The notes: a model not told the origin generated them from the letters alone. A DNA stretch of 64,000 nt from Phenylobacterium immobile (ATCC 35973) (GCF_001375595.1 NZ_CVJQ01000001.1:2815816-2879815), one strand, 5' to 3'. Counted from the stretch's first letter, positions 17,061-26,273 are shown. Translations and numbers: made by a program.

Positions 17061-20024
17061 CTAATAATACTCTCGGACGTAGCCGTAGGCCTTCTCAAAC
17101 AGGTCCGCGTCCTGGTGCAACTTGTAGCGGAATAGTGTCTGACGCAGCGCCTTTTTGACCTCCCGCTCGCCGGCATGGGTTGCTTGCCACCCATCAAAAC
17201 GAACGGCGCGCACGATCTCGTCGATATCATCGACGATACGCTTCACCATGACTGGCGTATCGCCGTTCTGCACTTCTTCGAACAACGCGGTAAGCGCCGC
17301 TTTTCCCCGATCTATTTCTTCTTCCTCGGGAGTCTCGCGCTCAGCCTGAACGACCTCTCTGGCCAGCGCCAGCAGTTCCTTCAAGAATTCGACGGAGAGC
17401 AAGAGACCTTGCTGGTGACGGTTCTTGAGGTCCTCGAGCCGCTCACTAAGGGCCTTAAATATCGGATTTCCAGCGTGCTTGCGCAGGCGGCCCGTCAATT
17501 TTATCGAGATCTCCTTAGCCTTCTTCTCGGGGTCAGGATTGCCGAGAACAGCCTCGAGAAGGTCGGCATCGAGGACTAGAGTATCGAGATCATCGCGCAC
17601 GGTATCGACATGAACATTGGCGTGGATCAGCTCGATGGTCTTTGCGCCCAGCCGGTGCCACAGCAATCGGCCTGTTCCAGTCGATGGTTTCAAGGACTCG
17701 TACACCTGAGCCAGCCACCGATATTCGGTCTCATACTGGGTCAAGACGGGATCGGGCGATAACGCCTCCCAGATCCGGGCTAACACATTGAAGTCGGCCG
17801 CGAAGGCATCGCGCAGGTCGTTGTTTGGAACGCACTCCTGAGCGGCGATCAGTCCCTCATAGCCCCCCAGACTGCGGTCCACGCCGGCGAAATAGGCCAG
17901 ACATTTTTGCAGCGCCGCTGGAAGTGCATCGATCAGTTCGGCAATGTTCGAGACGGCCTTGCGCACCCCCTCCTCATCAAACCGCAGCGCCTGCGCGACA
18001 TCGTCGAAGATGCCGAGATAGTCGACGATCAGGCCGTGAGTTTTCTGCTCGCCATAAGGCCGGTTCGTGCGGCAGATCGCCTGCAAGAGGGTGTGATCGC
18101 GCAGCGGCTTATCGAGATACATTGTCTGCAAGATGGGCGCATCGAACCCCGTGAGGAGCTTCGACGTGACGATGATGATCTTGAGCGGATCCTTCGGGTC
18201 GCGGAAGCGGTCGAGTAGCTTTTCCTCGGCGTCCCGATCGCGCTTGTAGGGCGCGTATTCCGGCTCGCCGCTATTTACCGAGATCACAATGTCGGAGACC
18301 TCGGGCGGCAGATGCCGGTCGAGTTCCTGCTTGTAGAGCCGGCAGCTTTCGCGGTCGAAGGTCACCACCTGCGCGCCGAAGCCGTTTGGCGCCACCTTCT
18401 CTTGGAAGTGCGTGGCAACGTCGCCGCAGATCGCGCGGATACGCTCGGGCGCCTTCACCAGGATCGCCATCTTGGCCGCAGCCTTGCCCAGCCGGTCTTT
18501 GTCCTCGTCCGTCAGGCCGTGAGTCAGCTCAGCATAGGCTTCCTCGATGGCCTTCTGGTCGATGTGCAAGTCCACCAGCCGCGGCTCGAAATGCAGCTCC
18601 TTCGTCGCGCCGTCGCGGATCGAGTCATTCAGGCCGTAGCGGCTCATATAGCCGCCCTCGTCAGACTCGGCGCCGAAAGCGTAGAACGTGTTCTTGTCGG
18701 CGCGGTTGATCGGCGTACCCGTCAAACCGAACAGAAACGCATTCGGTAACGCCTCGCGCATCTTGCGCCCCAGATCGCCTTCCTGCGTGCGATGGGCTTC
18801 ATCGACGAGGACGACGATGTTGTCGCGGTCGTTCAGCACACCGTCGGCCTCGGCGAACTTATGGATCGTGCTGATCACCACTTTGCGGACGTCTTTAGCC
18901 AGCAGGTCGGCCAGTTCTTTGCGGTTCTCGGTGCGGACCATATTGGCCATATCGGCGGCATAGAAGGTGCCCGAGATTTGGCTGTCGAGGTCGATCCGAT
19001 CGACCACCACAAGCACCGTTGGGTTCTTCAACGCCGGGTGGAGCCGAAGCTTGCGCGCGGCGAACAGCATCAGAAGCGACTTGCCCGATCCCTGGAAATG
19101 CCAGATCAGGCCCTTGCGCGGTTGGCCCGCCACCACGCGCGCGATGATCTTGTTGACACCATCCACCTGCTGGTACCGGGCGATGATCTTGATCCGGTGC
19201 TTTCCTTTTTGGGTGGCGAACGCGGTGAAGCTCTCGAGCATGTCCAGCACCATCGCCGGACGCAGCATCGAGCAGGCGGCCTTTTCCACCTCGCCTAGTG
19301 ATTGTGCGCCGTCGCCATCTCGCCAGGGGCCCCACATATCGACCGGCATCCGGACCGAGCCGTAACGGAACTCCTTGCCTTCAGTAGCGACCGAAAAGAC
19401 GTTCGGCACGAAGAGCTCAGGCACATTCTGCTCATAATCGTCGTGCACCTGGATTGCGGCGTCCAGCCAGCTCTGGCTAGAGCGCACGGGTGTCTTGGCT
19501 TCGATCAACACCAGTGGCACGCCATTGACGAGTAGCACCAGATCGGCGCGCTTCTCGGTCTTGCCAGCGCGAATGATGAACTGCTGAGTGACGACGAAGC
19601 TGTTCTTCTCGATATTTTCGAAGTCCATCAGGCGAATGGTGACGTGTTCGCCGTTCTTGCCGAAGGGCATTGAGCGTTCACCCAGCAGCCAGGCGGAAAA
19701 TTCCTCGTTCGCCTTCACCAACCCGTCCAACCGCGCGCCCATGACGATAGCGCGCAGGCGGTAGAGTACGTCATCGGCCCGGCCGGGGTTGGCGGCGATG
19801 GCGGGGTTCAGGCGGATCAGGGCGTCACGCAGATGGGGCTCGGCCAGCACCTCTTGCGGCTGGCGGGGAAGATCGGCGGGGGCGAAGTAATGCCAGCCCA
19901 GGCCCGCGATCTTGCCACCCGCGCGGGCGAGGCCGATGGAGAGCGGCGCCGGGCGGGGCGAGGGCGCGCCCGCGAGCAGGTCGCGCAGATGGGCCTCGAC
20001 GGTGTTGGACTCCGTGAACTTCAT
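17061..20024 (-). CDS. hsdR: Type I restriction endonuclease subunit R
   Basis: This 987-residue protein is the translocase and nuclease of the type I restriction complex; it pumps DNA past the complex and cuts far from the recognition site. The N-terminal nuclease domain has the PD-(D/E)XK core RADLVLLVNGVPLVLIEAK (about residues 158-175). The SF2 helicase domain has Walker A QGSGKSLLM (about residue 315), the DEAH box VDEAHRTQEGD, GLTGTPINRADKN, and motif VI-like LLQAICRTNRPY. The C-terminal helical domain ends in KLHQDADLFEKAYGYVREYY. Length and motifs indicate a functional subunit. Its start overlaps the hsdS stop by 4 bp. Confidence 0.95.
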   Translation of the reverse strand: MKFTESNTVEAHLRDLLAGAPSPRPAPLSIGLARAGGKIAGLGWHYFAPADLPRQPQEVLAEPHLRDALIRLNPAIAANPGRADDVLYRLRAIVMGARLDGLVKANEEFSAWLLGERSMPFGKNGEHVTIRLMDFENIEKNSFVVTQQFIIRAGKTEKRADLVLLVNGVPLVLIEAKTPVRSSQSWLDAAIQVHDDYEQNVPELFVPNVFSVATEGKEFRYGSVRMPVDMWGPWRDGDGAQSLGEVEKAACSMLRPAMVLDMLESFTAFATQKGKHRIKIIARYQQVDGVNKIIARVVAGQPRKGLIWHFQGSGKSLLMLFAARKLRLHPALKNPTVLVVVDRIDLDSQISGTFYAADMANMVRTENRKELADLLAKDVRKVVISTIHKFAEADGVLNDRDNIVVLVDEAHRTQEGDLGRKMREALPNAFLFGLTGTPINRADKNTFYAFGAESDEGGYMSRYGLNDSIRDGATKELHFEPRLVDLHIDQKAIEEAYAELTHGLTDEDKDRLGKAAAKMAILVKAPERIRAICGDVATHFQEKVAPNGFGAQVVTFDRESCRLYKQELDRHLPPEVSDIVISVNSGEPEYAPYKRDRDAEEKLLDRFRDPKDPLKIIIVTSKLLTGFDAPILQTMYLDKPLRDHTLLQAICRTNRPYGEQKTHGLIVDYLGIFDDVAQALRFDEEGVRKAVSNIAELIDALPAALQKCLAYFAGVDRSLGGYEGLIAAQECVPNNDLRDAFAADFNVLARIWEALSPDPVLTQYETEYRWLAQVYESLKPSTGTGRLLWHRLGAKTIELIHANVHVDTVRDDLDTLVLDADLLEAVLGNPDPEKKAKEISIKLTGRLRKHAGNPIFKALSERLEDLKNRHQQGLLLSVEFLKELLALAREVVQAERETPEEEEIDRGKAALTALFEEVQNGDTPVMVKRIVDDIDEIVRAVRFDGWQATHAGEREVKKALRQTLFRYKLHQDADLFEKAYGYVREYY

Positions 20025-21235
20025 TCGCTTGGTCCAAACAGAAACTCACGCGTTAGGCTATCCCTGACACTATCAGCATATACTGTGCGGGCTGAAACGT
20101 CGATTAGCGCCTGTTGCATCGCGGTAAGCCGTCGAACAACATCCATCTGAATCTCAATGTCTGGACACGGAATTTTCAAGGGTCGCAGCGTTTCAAGATT
20201 TATATTCTTCTGCGTGGTCGAAACGGTTGCAAGAGTACTGTTGAATCTCTTGTGAAGCCTTCGCAGGCAGAACTCCAGAAAGCGTGCATCAAGGAGTGGC
20301 CTCGGTTGTATGCCGACGATAGAGTCTGTCGTCCAAATTTCGCGATCGGTAATTGCGGTCTTCGCCAAAACAACACCCGTGATCGATATGAGCACAGTGC
20401 CCGCAGGAAAAGATCGGCTGTATTTGACACCCAATTCACTGAGAGATGATGCGCTCGGCGCTAACGTTCCAATTGAGTTTGCAATCTCAGTGACTTGTAT
20501 AAAGGGGTAAGGACCGCCGAAGAACTCAGGAAGGTTCCTCGGACGGTGGCTGAACTTTCCTCTTTCAACCGACGCCAGCTCGCCAAGCGGCTTCAATGGC
20601 CAGCTCTTGGGATATTTCACTCCATCAGCGAACTGATAATCCTCACCCTCGAGGCCTCTTTTGAATATTTCCTCTATCAAACTCTGAAATAGTAAGTGCC
20701 CTGAGGCATGAAGCAATCTCAGTTCATCGGTTGCGGCCTGCGCGGGCTCGATCAATCGAAGAATACGCTGTTGCTCTCGGATCGGCGGCAGTAGGAACTC
20801 GAAGTTGGCCAGGCTGGTCCAGTTGGTGCGCGGCGACAGCGACCCGGCCGAGGTGCCCACGGCATGCTCGAAAAAGGCGTCTGTCTGGCACAGGAACGGC
20901 AGCAGTTCGGGAATCAGGCGGTCGTTCGCAGGCTCAAGCACATAGATGTCGCCGGAACAGACCCCTTCGAAATCAGCCACCGCCACCTTGCGCTGATAGG
21001 CCCGGCGCTTGCCAAACAGAACCTGACCCGGCTTGAACAGCGTTGTGAAGGTCGTGCCATCGACCACATCGCCCCAGCGCCGGACACGCAGATCGCCGGG
21101 TTCGATATGCTCCAGCCCCACGACACGTTCGATCCCGGCCGCCTCGGGATCGACCACCCGCGCTTTTGACAGGCGCACCACGTCGCCAAATGCCACGCGT
21201 GTCCACCCCACCTTGGAAATCGGACGCTCAAGCAC
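20021..21235 (-). CDS. hsdS: Type I restriction enzyme specificity subunit S
   Basis: This 404-residue protein determines the bipartite DNA target of both methylation and restriction. It shows two target-recognition domains, the first ending in the conserved LPPIREQQRILRLIEP hinge and the second starting at KSWPLKPLGELASVERGKF and ending with LKIPCPDIEIQMDVVRRLTAM. The second domain (about 20.1-20.7 kb) is visibly more AT-rich than neighbouring genes, typical of horizontally exchanged recognition domains. The gene overlaps hsdM by 8 bp upstream and hsdR by 4 bp downstream. The recognition sequence cannot be predicted by eye. Confidence 0.94.
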   Translation of the reverse strand: MLERPISKVGWTRVAFGDVVRLSKARVVDPEAAGIERVVGLEHIEPGDLRVRRWGDVVDGTTFTTLFKPGQVLFGKRRAYQRKVAVADFEGVCSGDIYVLEPANDRLIPELLPFLCQTDAFFEHAVGTSAGSLSPRTNWTSLANFEFLLPPIREQQRILRLIEPAQAATDELRLLHASGHLLFQSLIEEIFKRGLEGEDYQFADGVKYPKSWPLKPLGELASVERGKFSHRPRNLPEFFGGPYPFIQVTEIANSIGTLAPSASSLSELGVKYSRSFPAGTVLISITGVVLAKTAITDREIWTTDSIVGIQPRPLLDARFLEFCLRRLHKRFNSTLATVSTTQKNINLETLRPLKIPCPDIEIQMDVVRRLTAMQQALIDVSARTVYADSVRDSLTREFLFGPSE

Positions 21236-22730
21236 CGGCTTCTTCCGCAGGCGTCAGGCCATCAAGCATGTCGACCAGCGCGTCCATGCCCGACCAAAAT
21301 CCGCGCCCTTCCTCGTCGAACGCCGCCCATGTCGCAGCCAGCGTAGCGCCACCGGGCGCGGCAGCCCCATTGGACCGCTTCACATAGCGGGCAATCGACA
21401 GGTTGCCGTCGGCCGCCAGCACATCGGCCACATCCGCCACAGCGGCAAAGCCAGGATCATCGCCAAACGCGTGATAGGCCGACAGGATACGCGCCTGATG
21501 TTCGGGGCGGAGGAAGCTTTGCGCCCGCTCCCGGGCAATCTCGGCCACCGCGTCGATGAACAGGATCCGCCCCTGACGCTCTGCCGGCTTCCGCGACCGG
21601 CAGATCACCACACAGGCCTCCATCGGCGAGTTGTAGAAAAGCCCGGGGCCCAGCCCCAGCACGCATTCGACCCGGTCGGACGCGACCAGTCTGCGCCGCA
21701 TCTCGGCCTCCTCGTTGCGGAACAGCACACCATGGGGAAACAGGATCGCGCAGCGCCCAGAATTCGGGTCCATCGATGACAGGATGTGCTGGAAGAAGGC
21801 GTAATCGGCCCGCCCCTGCGGTGGTGTGCCCAGGAAGTTGCGGCCCCACGCATCCTGCTCCCACGCGCCGCGGTTCCATTTCTTGATGGAATAGGGCGGA
21901 TTGGCCAGAACCACATCGAAGATCCGCAAGCGATCCCCCTGCACGAAGGCCGGGGTGGCTAGGGTGTTGCCGCTGGCGATGTGGAAATCGTCCACGCCGT
22001 GGATGACTAGGTTCATCCGCGCGATGGCTGCAGTGATGGTGATCAGCTCCTGGCCATAGAGGCCCGTGGTGCGAATGTCGCCGCCGCGCCGCTTCACCTC
22101 TGCCAGGCAGGAGATGAGCATCCCGCCGGTGCCGCAGGTCGGGTCATAGATGCTCTCGCCAGGCTGGGGCTCCAGCATCTGCGCCATCAGATGGACGAGT
22201 GTGCGGTTGGTGTAGAATTCCTGCGCGGTGTGACCGCTGTCGTCAGCGAATTTCTTGATTAGGTATTCGTAGCCGTTGCCGAGTTCGTCCTCCGGAACGG
22301 CGGCGAGCGTCAGGTCGTGCTTGGAGAAATGCTCGATCAGGTTCTTCAGCGTGCTGTCGGGCATCTGGGCCTTGTCGGTCCAGTTCGCATTGCCGAAGAC
22401 GCCCTGTAGACGTTCGGGGTTCGCCGCCTCGATGGCGAGAAAAGCCGACAGAAGAGCCCGACCCACGTCTCGGGGCGCGGCGCGCACGTCGTCCCAATGC
22501 GCCCCTTCAGGGATCACGAAGCGGTCGTTGGCGGTGTCGGTGGCATAGCCCTTGTCGCCGGTTTCATCGAGCGCCTGCTGGTAATCCTCGTCCCAGACGT
22601 CGGAGAGGCGCTTAAAGAACATCAGGGGGAATATGTACTGCTTGTAGTCGCTGGCATCGATGAGCCCGCGCAGCAGGGTGGCGGCGCCCCAGAGATAGCT
22701 TTCAAGTTCGCGTTGGGTCAGCTGGCTCAC
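21228..22730 (-). CDS. hsdM: Type I restriction-modification DNA methyltransferase subunit M
   Basis: This protein of about 500 residues methylates adenine in the HsdS-defined site. The N-terminal helical domain begins SQLTQRELESYLWGAATLLRG. The methylase domain has AdoMet motif I DPTCGTGGMLI and catalytic motif IV VLANPPYSIKKW. I chose the GTG start at 22730: GAAGGGGGG lies at good spacing, and its GTGA overlaps the TGA of a short upstream reading frame. A longer open frame to 22823 runs antisense to an MBL-fold remnant and is not credible. The gene is complete. Confidence 0.94.
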   Translation of the reverse strand: MSQLTQRELESYLWGAATLLRGLIDASDYKQYIFPLMFFKRLSDVWDEDYQQALDETGDKGYATDTANDRFVIPEGAHWDDVRAAPRDVGRALLSAFLAIEAANPERLQGVFGNANWTDKAQMPDSTLKNLIEHFSKHDLTLAAVPEDELGNGYEYLIKKFADDSGHTAQEFYTNRTLVHLMAQMLEPQPGESIYDPTCGTGGMLISCLAEVKRRGGDIRTTGLYGQELITITAAIARMNLVIHGVDDFHIASGNTLATPAFVQGDRLRIFDVVLANPPYSIKKWNRGAWEQDAWGRNFLGTPPQGRADYAFFQHILSSMDPNSGRCAILFPHGVLFRNEEAEMRRRLVASDRVECVLGLGPGLFYNSPMEACVVICRSRKPAERQGRILFIDAVAEIARERAQSFLRPEHQARILSAYHAFGDDPGFAAVADVADVLAADGNLSIARYVKRSNGAAAPGGATLAATWAAFDEEGRGFWSGMDALVDMLDGLTPAEEAGA

Positions 22731-22817
22731 TTCAGCCACCCCCCTTCGACCAGCACCTTGCGCAGGTGATCCTCTGCGGTACGCGCTGCGCATTGCGCGC
22801 GAAAGCCAAGCCGTGCT
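22727..22817 (-). pseudogene. Possible 3' remnant of a gene formerly upstream of hsdM
   Basis: In the frame whose TGA overlaps the hsdM GTG start, about 30 codons are open, ending ...AEDHLRKVLVEGGWLK. This reads like a genuine protein C-terminus in an overlapping-stop operon arrangement. Upstream it meets a stop inside the antisense MBL remnant. It could be the tail of a lost first gene of the hsd operon, or chance. Confidence 0.3.
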
Positions 22818-23106
22818 GCTCACGGGCGACGCTGGCTATCACGCCGTTCCCCCGGATCTTCAGTCCGATCTCACGGCCGTCATGATCCCGCATCACGGTG
22901 GGAAGGGCGCAACCCCACCGCCGAGAGCCCACGCCAAGCACTCTGTGGCGGTAGCCTCCTACGGGTCGCCGAACAAGTATCGGCACCCATGCGAGGATCA
23001 GCTCGATCTCCACGAAAAAGGCGGGTGGCGAATCCGGAGAACGGCTCGTCACGGCAAGTCTCCAGCCGTGCCTCGGGGCAACAGGAAGCTGTTTCCCCTG
23101 CCCTAG
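22760..23106 (+). pseudogene. 3' fragment of an MBL-fold (ComEC-like) hydrolase gene
   Basis: On the plus strand a frame ending in a stop at 23104-23106 encodes a piece of a metallo-beta-lactamase-fold protein of the ComEC/Rec2-related type: VLLTGDAGYH, AVMIPHHGGKGATPPP, VASYGSPNKYRHP, GGWRIRRTARHG and a RGNRKL tail. The N-terminal half, with the main metal-binding HxHxDH motif, is missing and there is no start signal. The left end dissolves into the sequence just upstream of hsdM. It is a leftover of an older locus cut by acquisition of the restriction genes. Confidence 0.6.
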
Positions 23107-23188
23107 ACTTGGCTGGATCCTAGCGCGGCATGAGCTGGTGACCGAGCCCAAGGAAGCCGATCTGAGCGCTGGTCCCCTAGCCCGTCCC

Positions 23189-24574
23189 TCAGGCCACCCG
23201 GCTTAGAGCGTGGGCCACGGCCGAAACCAAGTGTGCGTCAGGGTGGAAGCCCAGCTGATGGAGCGCCTCAAGACAAGCCTCGAATTCCCCATAAGTCACG
23301 GCCGCTTGCTCGCTGCGCTGCGCCAGGGCCCCAATCTGACCAGCGACATCTTCAATCTGGCGCTGGCGCGCCGTCGTCTCCGCCGGGCTCGGCATACGCG
23401 GTCCGTCCCAGACGGAGATGGCCGCATGCGCGCGCGTATAGGCGGCGACGGCGCGCAGAGCGTCCGCGGGCGTCGCGATCAACGAGTAGCTGGTGCTGCG
23501 TCCGCCCGCCGGGTCTTTGACCAGGATCCTGCGACGCAGCAGATCGTCGATGTCACGAAGCGCCGTATCCGGCGAGGTCTTGGTTATGGCGGCCCACTTC
23601 GAGCTGGTCAGTTTCCCCTCGAAACCCTCGAGGAGGAGGTCGAGGACGTGCTGCTGGCGCTCATTGAGCGCTTGACCGGCCATCGCCTCCCAGAAGCGCG
23701 CCTTGCGCAGCACATTCGCCAAGGTGGTCTCGGCTCCGTCGAACGCACGATCGAGACAACCCAGGAACCATTGCAGCCAGGCAGTGATGTCGAGCCCGTC
23801 CTTCTGGGTGCGCTCCAGGACGGCGTAATAGGCGTTTCGCTCAAGGCGAATTTGCGCGGACATACTGTAGAAGCGTTGCGTACTACCTTCGGAGCGGGCC
23901 AGCGCGAGATCGGCGATGGCGCGCGCGACGCGACCGTTTCCATCAGAGAAGGGATGAATTGTAACGAACCAGAAGTGAGCGAGCGCCGCCTTTAGGATCG
24001 GATCTAGAGTGTCATCGCCGTTGAACCAGGTGAGGAAGGCGGTCATCTCAGCCTCCATCCGCTCTGCGGGCGGCGCTTCGAAATGAACGTGCTCACGCCC
24101 GATTGGGCCGGAGACGACCTGCATGGGCCCAGAGGCTGCGTCGCGCCACGCGCCGACCAAAATACGGCTCATCCCGCTCCGACCCGTCGGAAAGAGCGCG
24201 GCGTGCCAGGCGAACAGGCGCTCGTCGGTGAGCGGCGCGCCGTAATTTTGGGTGGCGTCCAGCATCATCTCGACCACGCCCTCGACATGGCGGTCGGCTG
24301 GCGTGAGCGCGCCGATATCCATGCCCAGACGCCGCGCGATGGATGAGCGGACCTGGCTCTTGTCGAGTTGCTCGCCCTCAATCTCGCTTGATTTGAGGAC
24401 ATCTGCGGTGAGGGTCTCAAGGACGGCTTCCGCGCGACGCTGAAATCCTAGCGTCTCCATCCGGCCAATGAGCTTGCCCTGCCGGAGGCGGACCGCAGCA
24501 AGCTGCGCCTCAAGTCGCTTGTGGTCCCAGCTCAGATGGGGCCAATCGCCCAGCGCGTGGATGTAGGTCGTCAT
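23189..24574 (-). CDS. Fic family protein (AMP-transferase type, class II) with C-terminal winged helix
   Basis: This protein of about 461 residues carries the Fic motif HPFSDGNGR (catalytic His at about 207), which transfers AMP or a related group to a hydroxyl on a target protein. The N-terminal helix contains KSSEIEGEQL, the inhibitory (S/T)xxxE(G/N) motif that blocks ATP binding, so the enzyme is probably auto-inhibited (class II). Downstream, TSSKWAAITKTSPDTALRDIDDLLRR followed by KDPAGGRSTSYSLI is a winged-helix DNA-binding domain. GGAG precedes the ATG at 24574, and a longer start upstream is rejected. A palindrome 58-78 bp upstream fits autoregulation. It lies between the restriction operon and a PIN protein. 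Confidence 0.93.
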   Translation of the reverse strand: MTTYIHALGDWPHLSWDHKRLEAQLAAVRLRQGKLIGRMETLGFQRRAEAVLETLTADVLKSSEIEGEQLDKSQVRSSIARRLGMDIGALTPADRHVEGVVEMMLDATQNYGAPLTDERLFAWHAALFPTGRSGMSRILVGAWRDAASGPMQVVSGPIGREHVHFEAPPAERMEAEMTAFLTWFNGDDTLDPILKAALAHFWFVTIHPFSDGNGRVARAIADLALARSEGSTQRFYSMSAQIRLERNAYYAVLERTQKDGLDITAWLQWFLGCLDRAFDGAETTLANVLRKARFWEAMAGQALNERQQHVLDLLLEGFEGKLTSSKWAAITKTSPDTALRDIDDLLRRRILVKDPAGGRSTSYSLIATPADALRAVAAYTRAHAAISVWDGPRMPSPAETTARQRQIEDVAGQIGALAQRSEQAAVTYGEFEACLEALHQLGFHPDAHLVSAVAHALSRVA

Positions 24575-24631
24575 TTTCTCCGCACCTCTTGCGGCGAAAA
24601 TGACGACTAATCCCCGCACACGCAAGCATTT

Positions 24632-24652
24632 TCACCGCATATTATGCGGTGA
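24632..24652. promoter_or_regulatory. Palindromic operator upstream of the Fic gene
   Basis: There is a perfect inverted repeat with 9-bp arms TCACCGCAT/ATGCGGTGA and a 3-nt spacer ATT. It is flanked by a 10-bp direct repeat AATCCCCGCA at 24609-24618 and 24664-24673. The site is 58 bp from the Fic start on the minus strand and about 100 bp downstream (lower coordinate) of the PIN-gene stop. The Fic protein's own C-terminal winged helix is the obvious candidate binder. Confidence 0.6.
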
Positions 24653-24754
24653 TTATCCACCACAATCCCCGCATCCTTGCCCAGACGCCCCTGCGGGCCG
24701 AGCCAAGGCACGGCTCAATTGGCGCGCGCTCGAGGATGAGGCGGCTCGTGAAAA

Positions 24755-26176
24755 TCAGTCGTCGTCCTCGAAGCCCTCTATTTCCCAGCGGATTTTCTTC
24801 TCATCCAGCGCCCGTCGAACATCGTCGGAAAGCGGCGAGGCGACGAATTTCAAGGCGCCGAGATCGACGAACTCGGATACCTGCCCCGGAGTCGCCACCA
24901 GCTCAAGGCGCTCAACCTTAGAACACTCCCCGTGAAGATTGGCGGCTGTCACGCGCACGCTCAGCTCCGCGGGTCCCGGATGGTCGACATCCAACGCCAT
25001 GACCCCATCGAAGGTCCAAGTCTGACCATGTCGGAAGTCAGCGCAATTGGCAGTCATGCGTCGACCTCGCGCGGACGGATCCGAGAAGGCGAACTCATGC
25101 CGACCCACATGGGGTGAAATCAGGTCGCGGATTGTGGTCATTCCCGCAAGAGGACCGCGAGGCTGAGGAGCCTGCGGCCCGCTCGGGGAAATGAAAACGA
25201 ACTTGTCGTGCAGCCAGCCGCCTGAAGCCCGAAGTTCCACCACCACATGATCGGCCCTGATCGCACCGACATTAATCACACGCACGCTGAACGATAGCTG
25301 ATTGAATGCGCCTTGGAGCCTGTCAGCGTAGTTGGCGAAGAACTCCGGAATGGTCTTGTTGACGTACTCGTCAAAGCGCTCATCGAACGAACTGTCGTGG
25401 TTGAAATAGTCGACGCCGAGCCCCCACTGACTTTGCCTCGATGGACGTTTTGTTTCCCGACGGACCAGTGCAATGGCGGCGGCCGTCGCTTCCGGCGACA
25501 GCGGTTCCAGCCGATGGAGGCGAACAGGCCGCTCGCTATCGACCTCAATATCGATCGAGATTTCTGGCTCGGTGCTTTTCAATTCCCGAACCTGTTGCTT
25601 GAGCCGCTGAATCTCCTTGTCGGCGGGGCTAGGTTCGGGTGGCCGAAGCCAGTCGTCTGATATGTGATGCGTCATCAGTCCGCGGCCGGCCGCGAATGCG
25701 AGCGGCTTGATGTCATGACTCACGAGACGCTTTTCAGCGTGCGCTACCCCACGCGCATGCAACGTCTCCGCAACAATGCGCGCATCCCCATCGTCGGGAT
25801 CCAGTTCATCGTAGTCGTCCCAAGGGATGCGATCGCAAACCGCAAGGCAGAGCTCCACACGAGGGGAAGCTTCGCGCACAACGATGGTCAGTCCCGACGA
25901 GATTGAGGACGCAATCAGCCGATTGAATGTGCGGGCATGTTTGCCCAACCGGCCATCCCGCTTCTTTGCATCAATCTCGTCCATCGCCTTCGGTGTGATG
26001 AGAGCGAGGATCGGCCCGTCGGCATGTAGCTCCGCCCACGGCAGTTCGTGGAGATCTCGTCCCTCCAGCACGACATTGGCGTCGAGAAACGCCTTCAAGG
26101 CATAGGCGCCGCACTGGGCCAACGAGCCCCGTGCGCTCGTAGCCCTACCGCCAGATGATTCGTTCCCATCAGACAT
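24755..26176 (-). CDS. PIN-domain protein with long C-terminal beta-rich region
   Basis: This protein of about 473 residues has an N-terminal PIN nuclease-like domain with acidic residues in AFLDANVVLEG, DPDDGDARIVAETL and LVSHDIKPLAFA, preceded by ITPKAMDEIDAKKRDGRLG. PIN domains cut RNA in many toxins. After about residue 190 comes a short coiled coil (ADKEIQRLKQQVRELKS), then about 270 residues predicted to be beta-rich (LSFSVRVINVGAIRADHVVVELRA, ELSVRVTAANLHG). That C-terminal part is not a domain I can name. No antitoxin gene precedes it. The ATG at 26176 has GAGG in front; a GTG sits one codon earlier. Confidence 0.8.
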   Translation of the reverse strand: MSDGNESSGGRATSARGSLAQCGAYALKAFLDANVVLEGRDLHELPWAELHADGPILALITPKAMDEIDAKKRDGRLGKHARTFNRLIASSISSGLTIVVREASPRVELCLAVCDRIPWDDYDELDPDDGDARIVAETLHARGVAHAEKRLVSHDIKPLAFAAGRGLMTHHISDDWLRPPEPSPADKEIQRLKQQVRELKSTEPEISIDIEVDSERPVRLHRLEPLSPEATAAAIALVRRETKRPSRQSQWGLGVDYFNHDSSFDERFDEYVNKTIPEFFANYADRLQGAFNQLSFSVRVINVGAIRADHVVVELRASGGWLHDKFVFISPSGPQAPQPRGPLAGMTTIRDLISPHVGRHEFAFSDPSARGRRMTANCADFRHGQTWTFDGVMALDVDHPGPAELSVRVTAANLHGECSKVERLELVATPGQVSEFVDLGALKFVASPLSDDVRRALDEKKIRWEIEGFEDDD

Positions 26177-26240
26177 CACGCCTCAGCATATGAAGCCGTG
26201 GACCGTATCGCCATGAACACCGCACAGCAGGTCCCGGTTG

Positions 26241-26273
26241 AACGCGCCGGGCGACCAACTCGCCCGGCGCGTT
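26241..26273. repeat. Perfect 14-bp hairpin downstream of the ParB-like genes
   Basis: Arms AACGCGCCGGGCGA (26241-26254) and its exact complement (26260-26273) flank a 5-nt loop CCAAC. It lies about 130 bp after the last ParB-like gene of the recombinase cassette and about 65 bp before the PIN gene start. No U-run follows on either strand. Candidate roles are a strong transcription stop, a parS-like ParB binding site or a recombinase target. Confidence 0.6.

Noticed and set aside
24601..24680. CRISPR-like repeats near the Fic gene
   Set aside because: Only two 10-bp direct repeats and one palindrome exist; there is no regular spacer array or cas gene.
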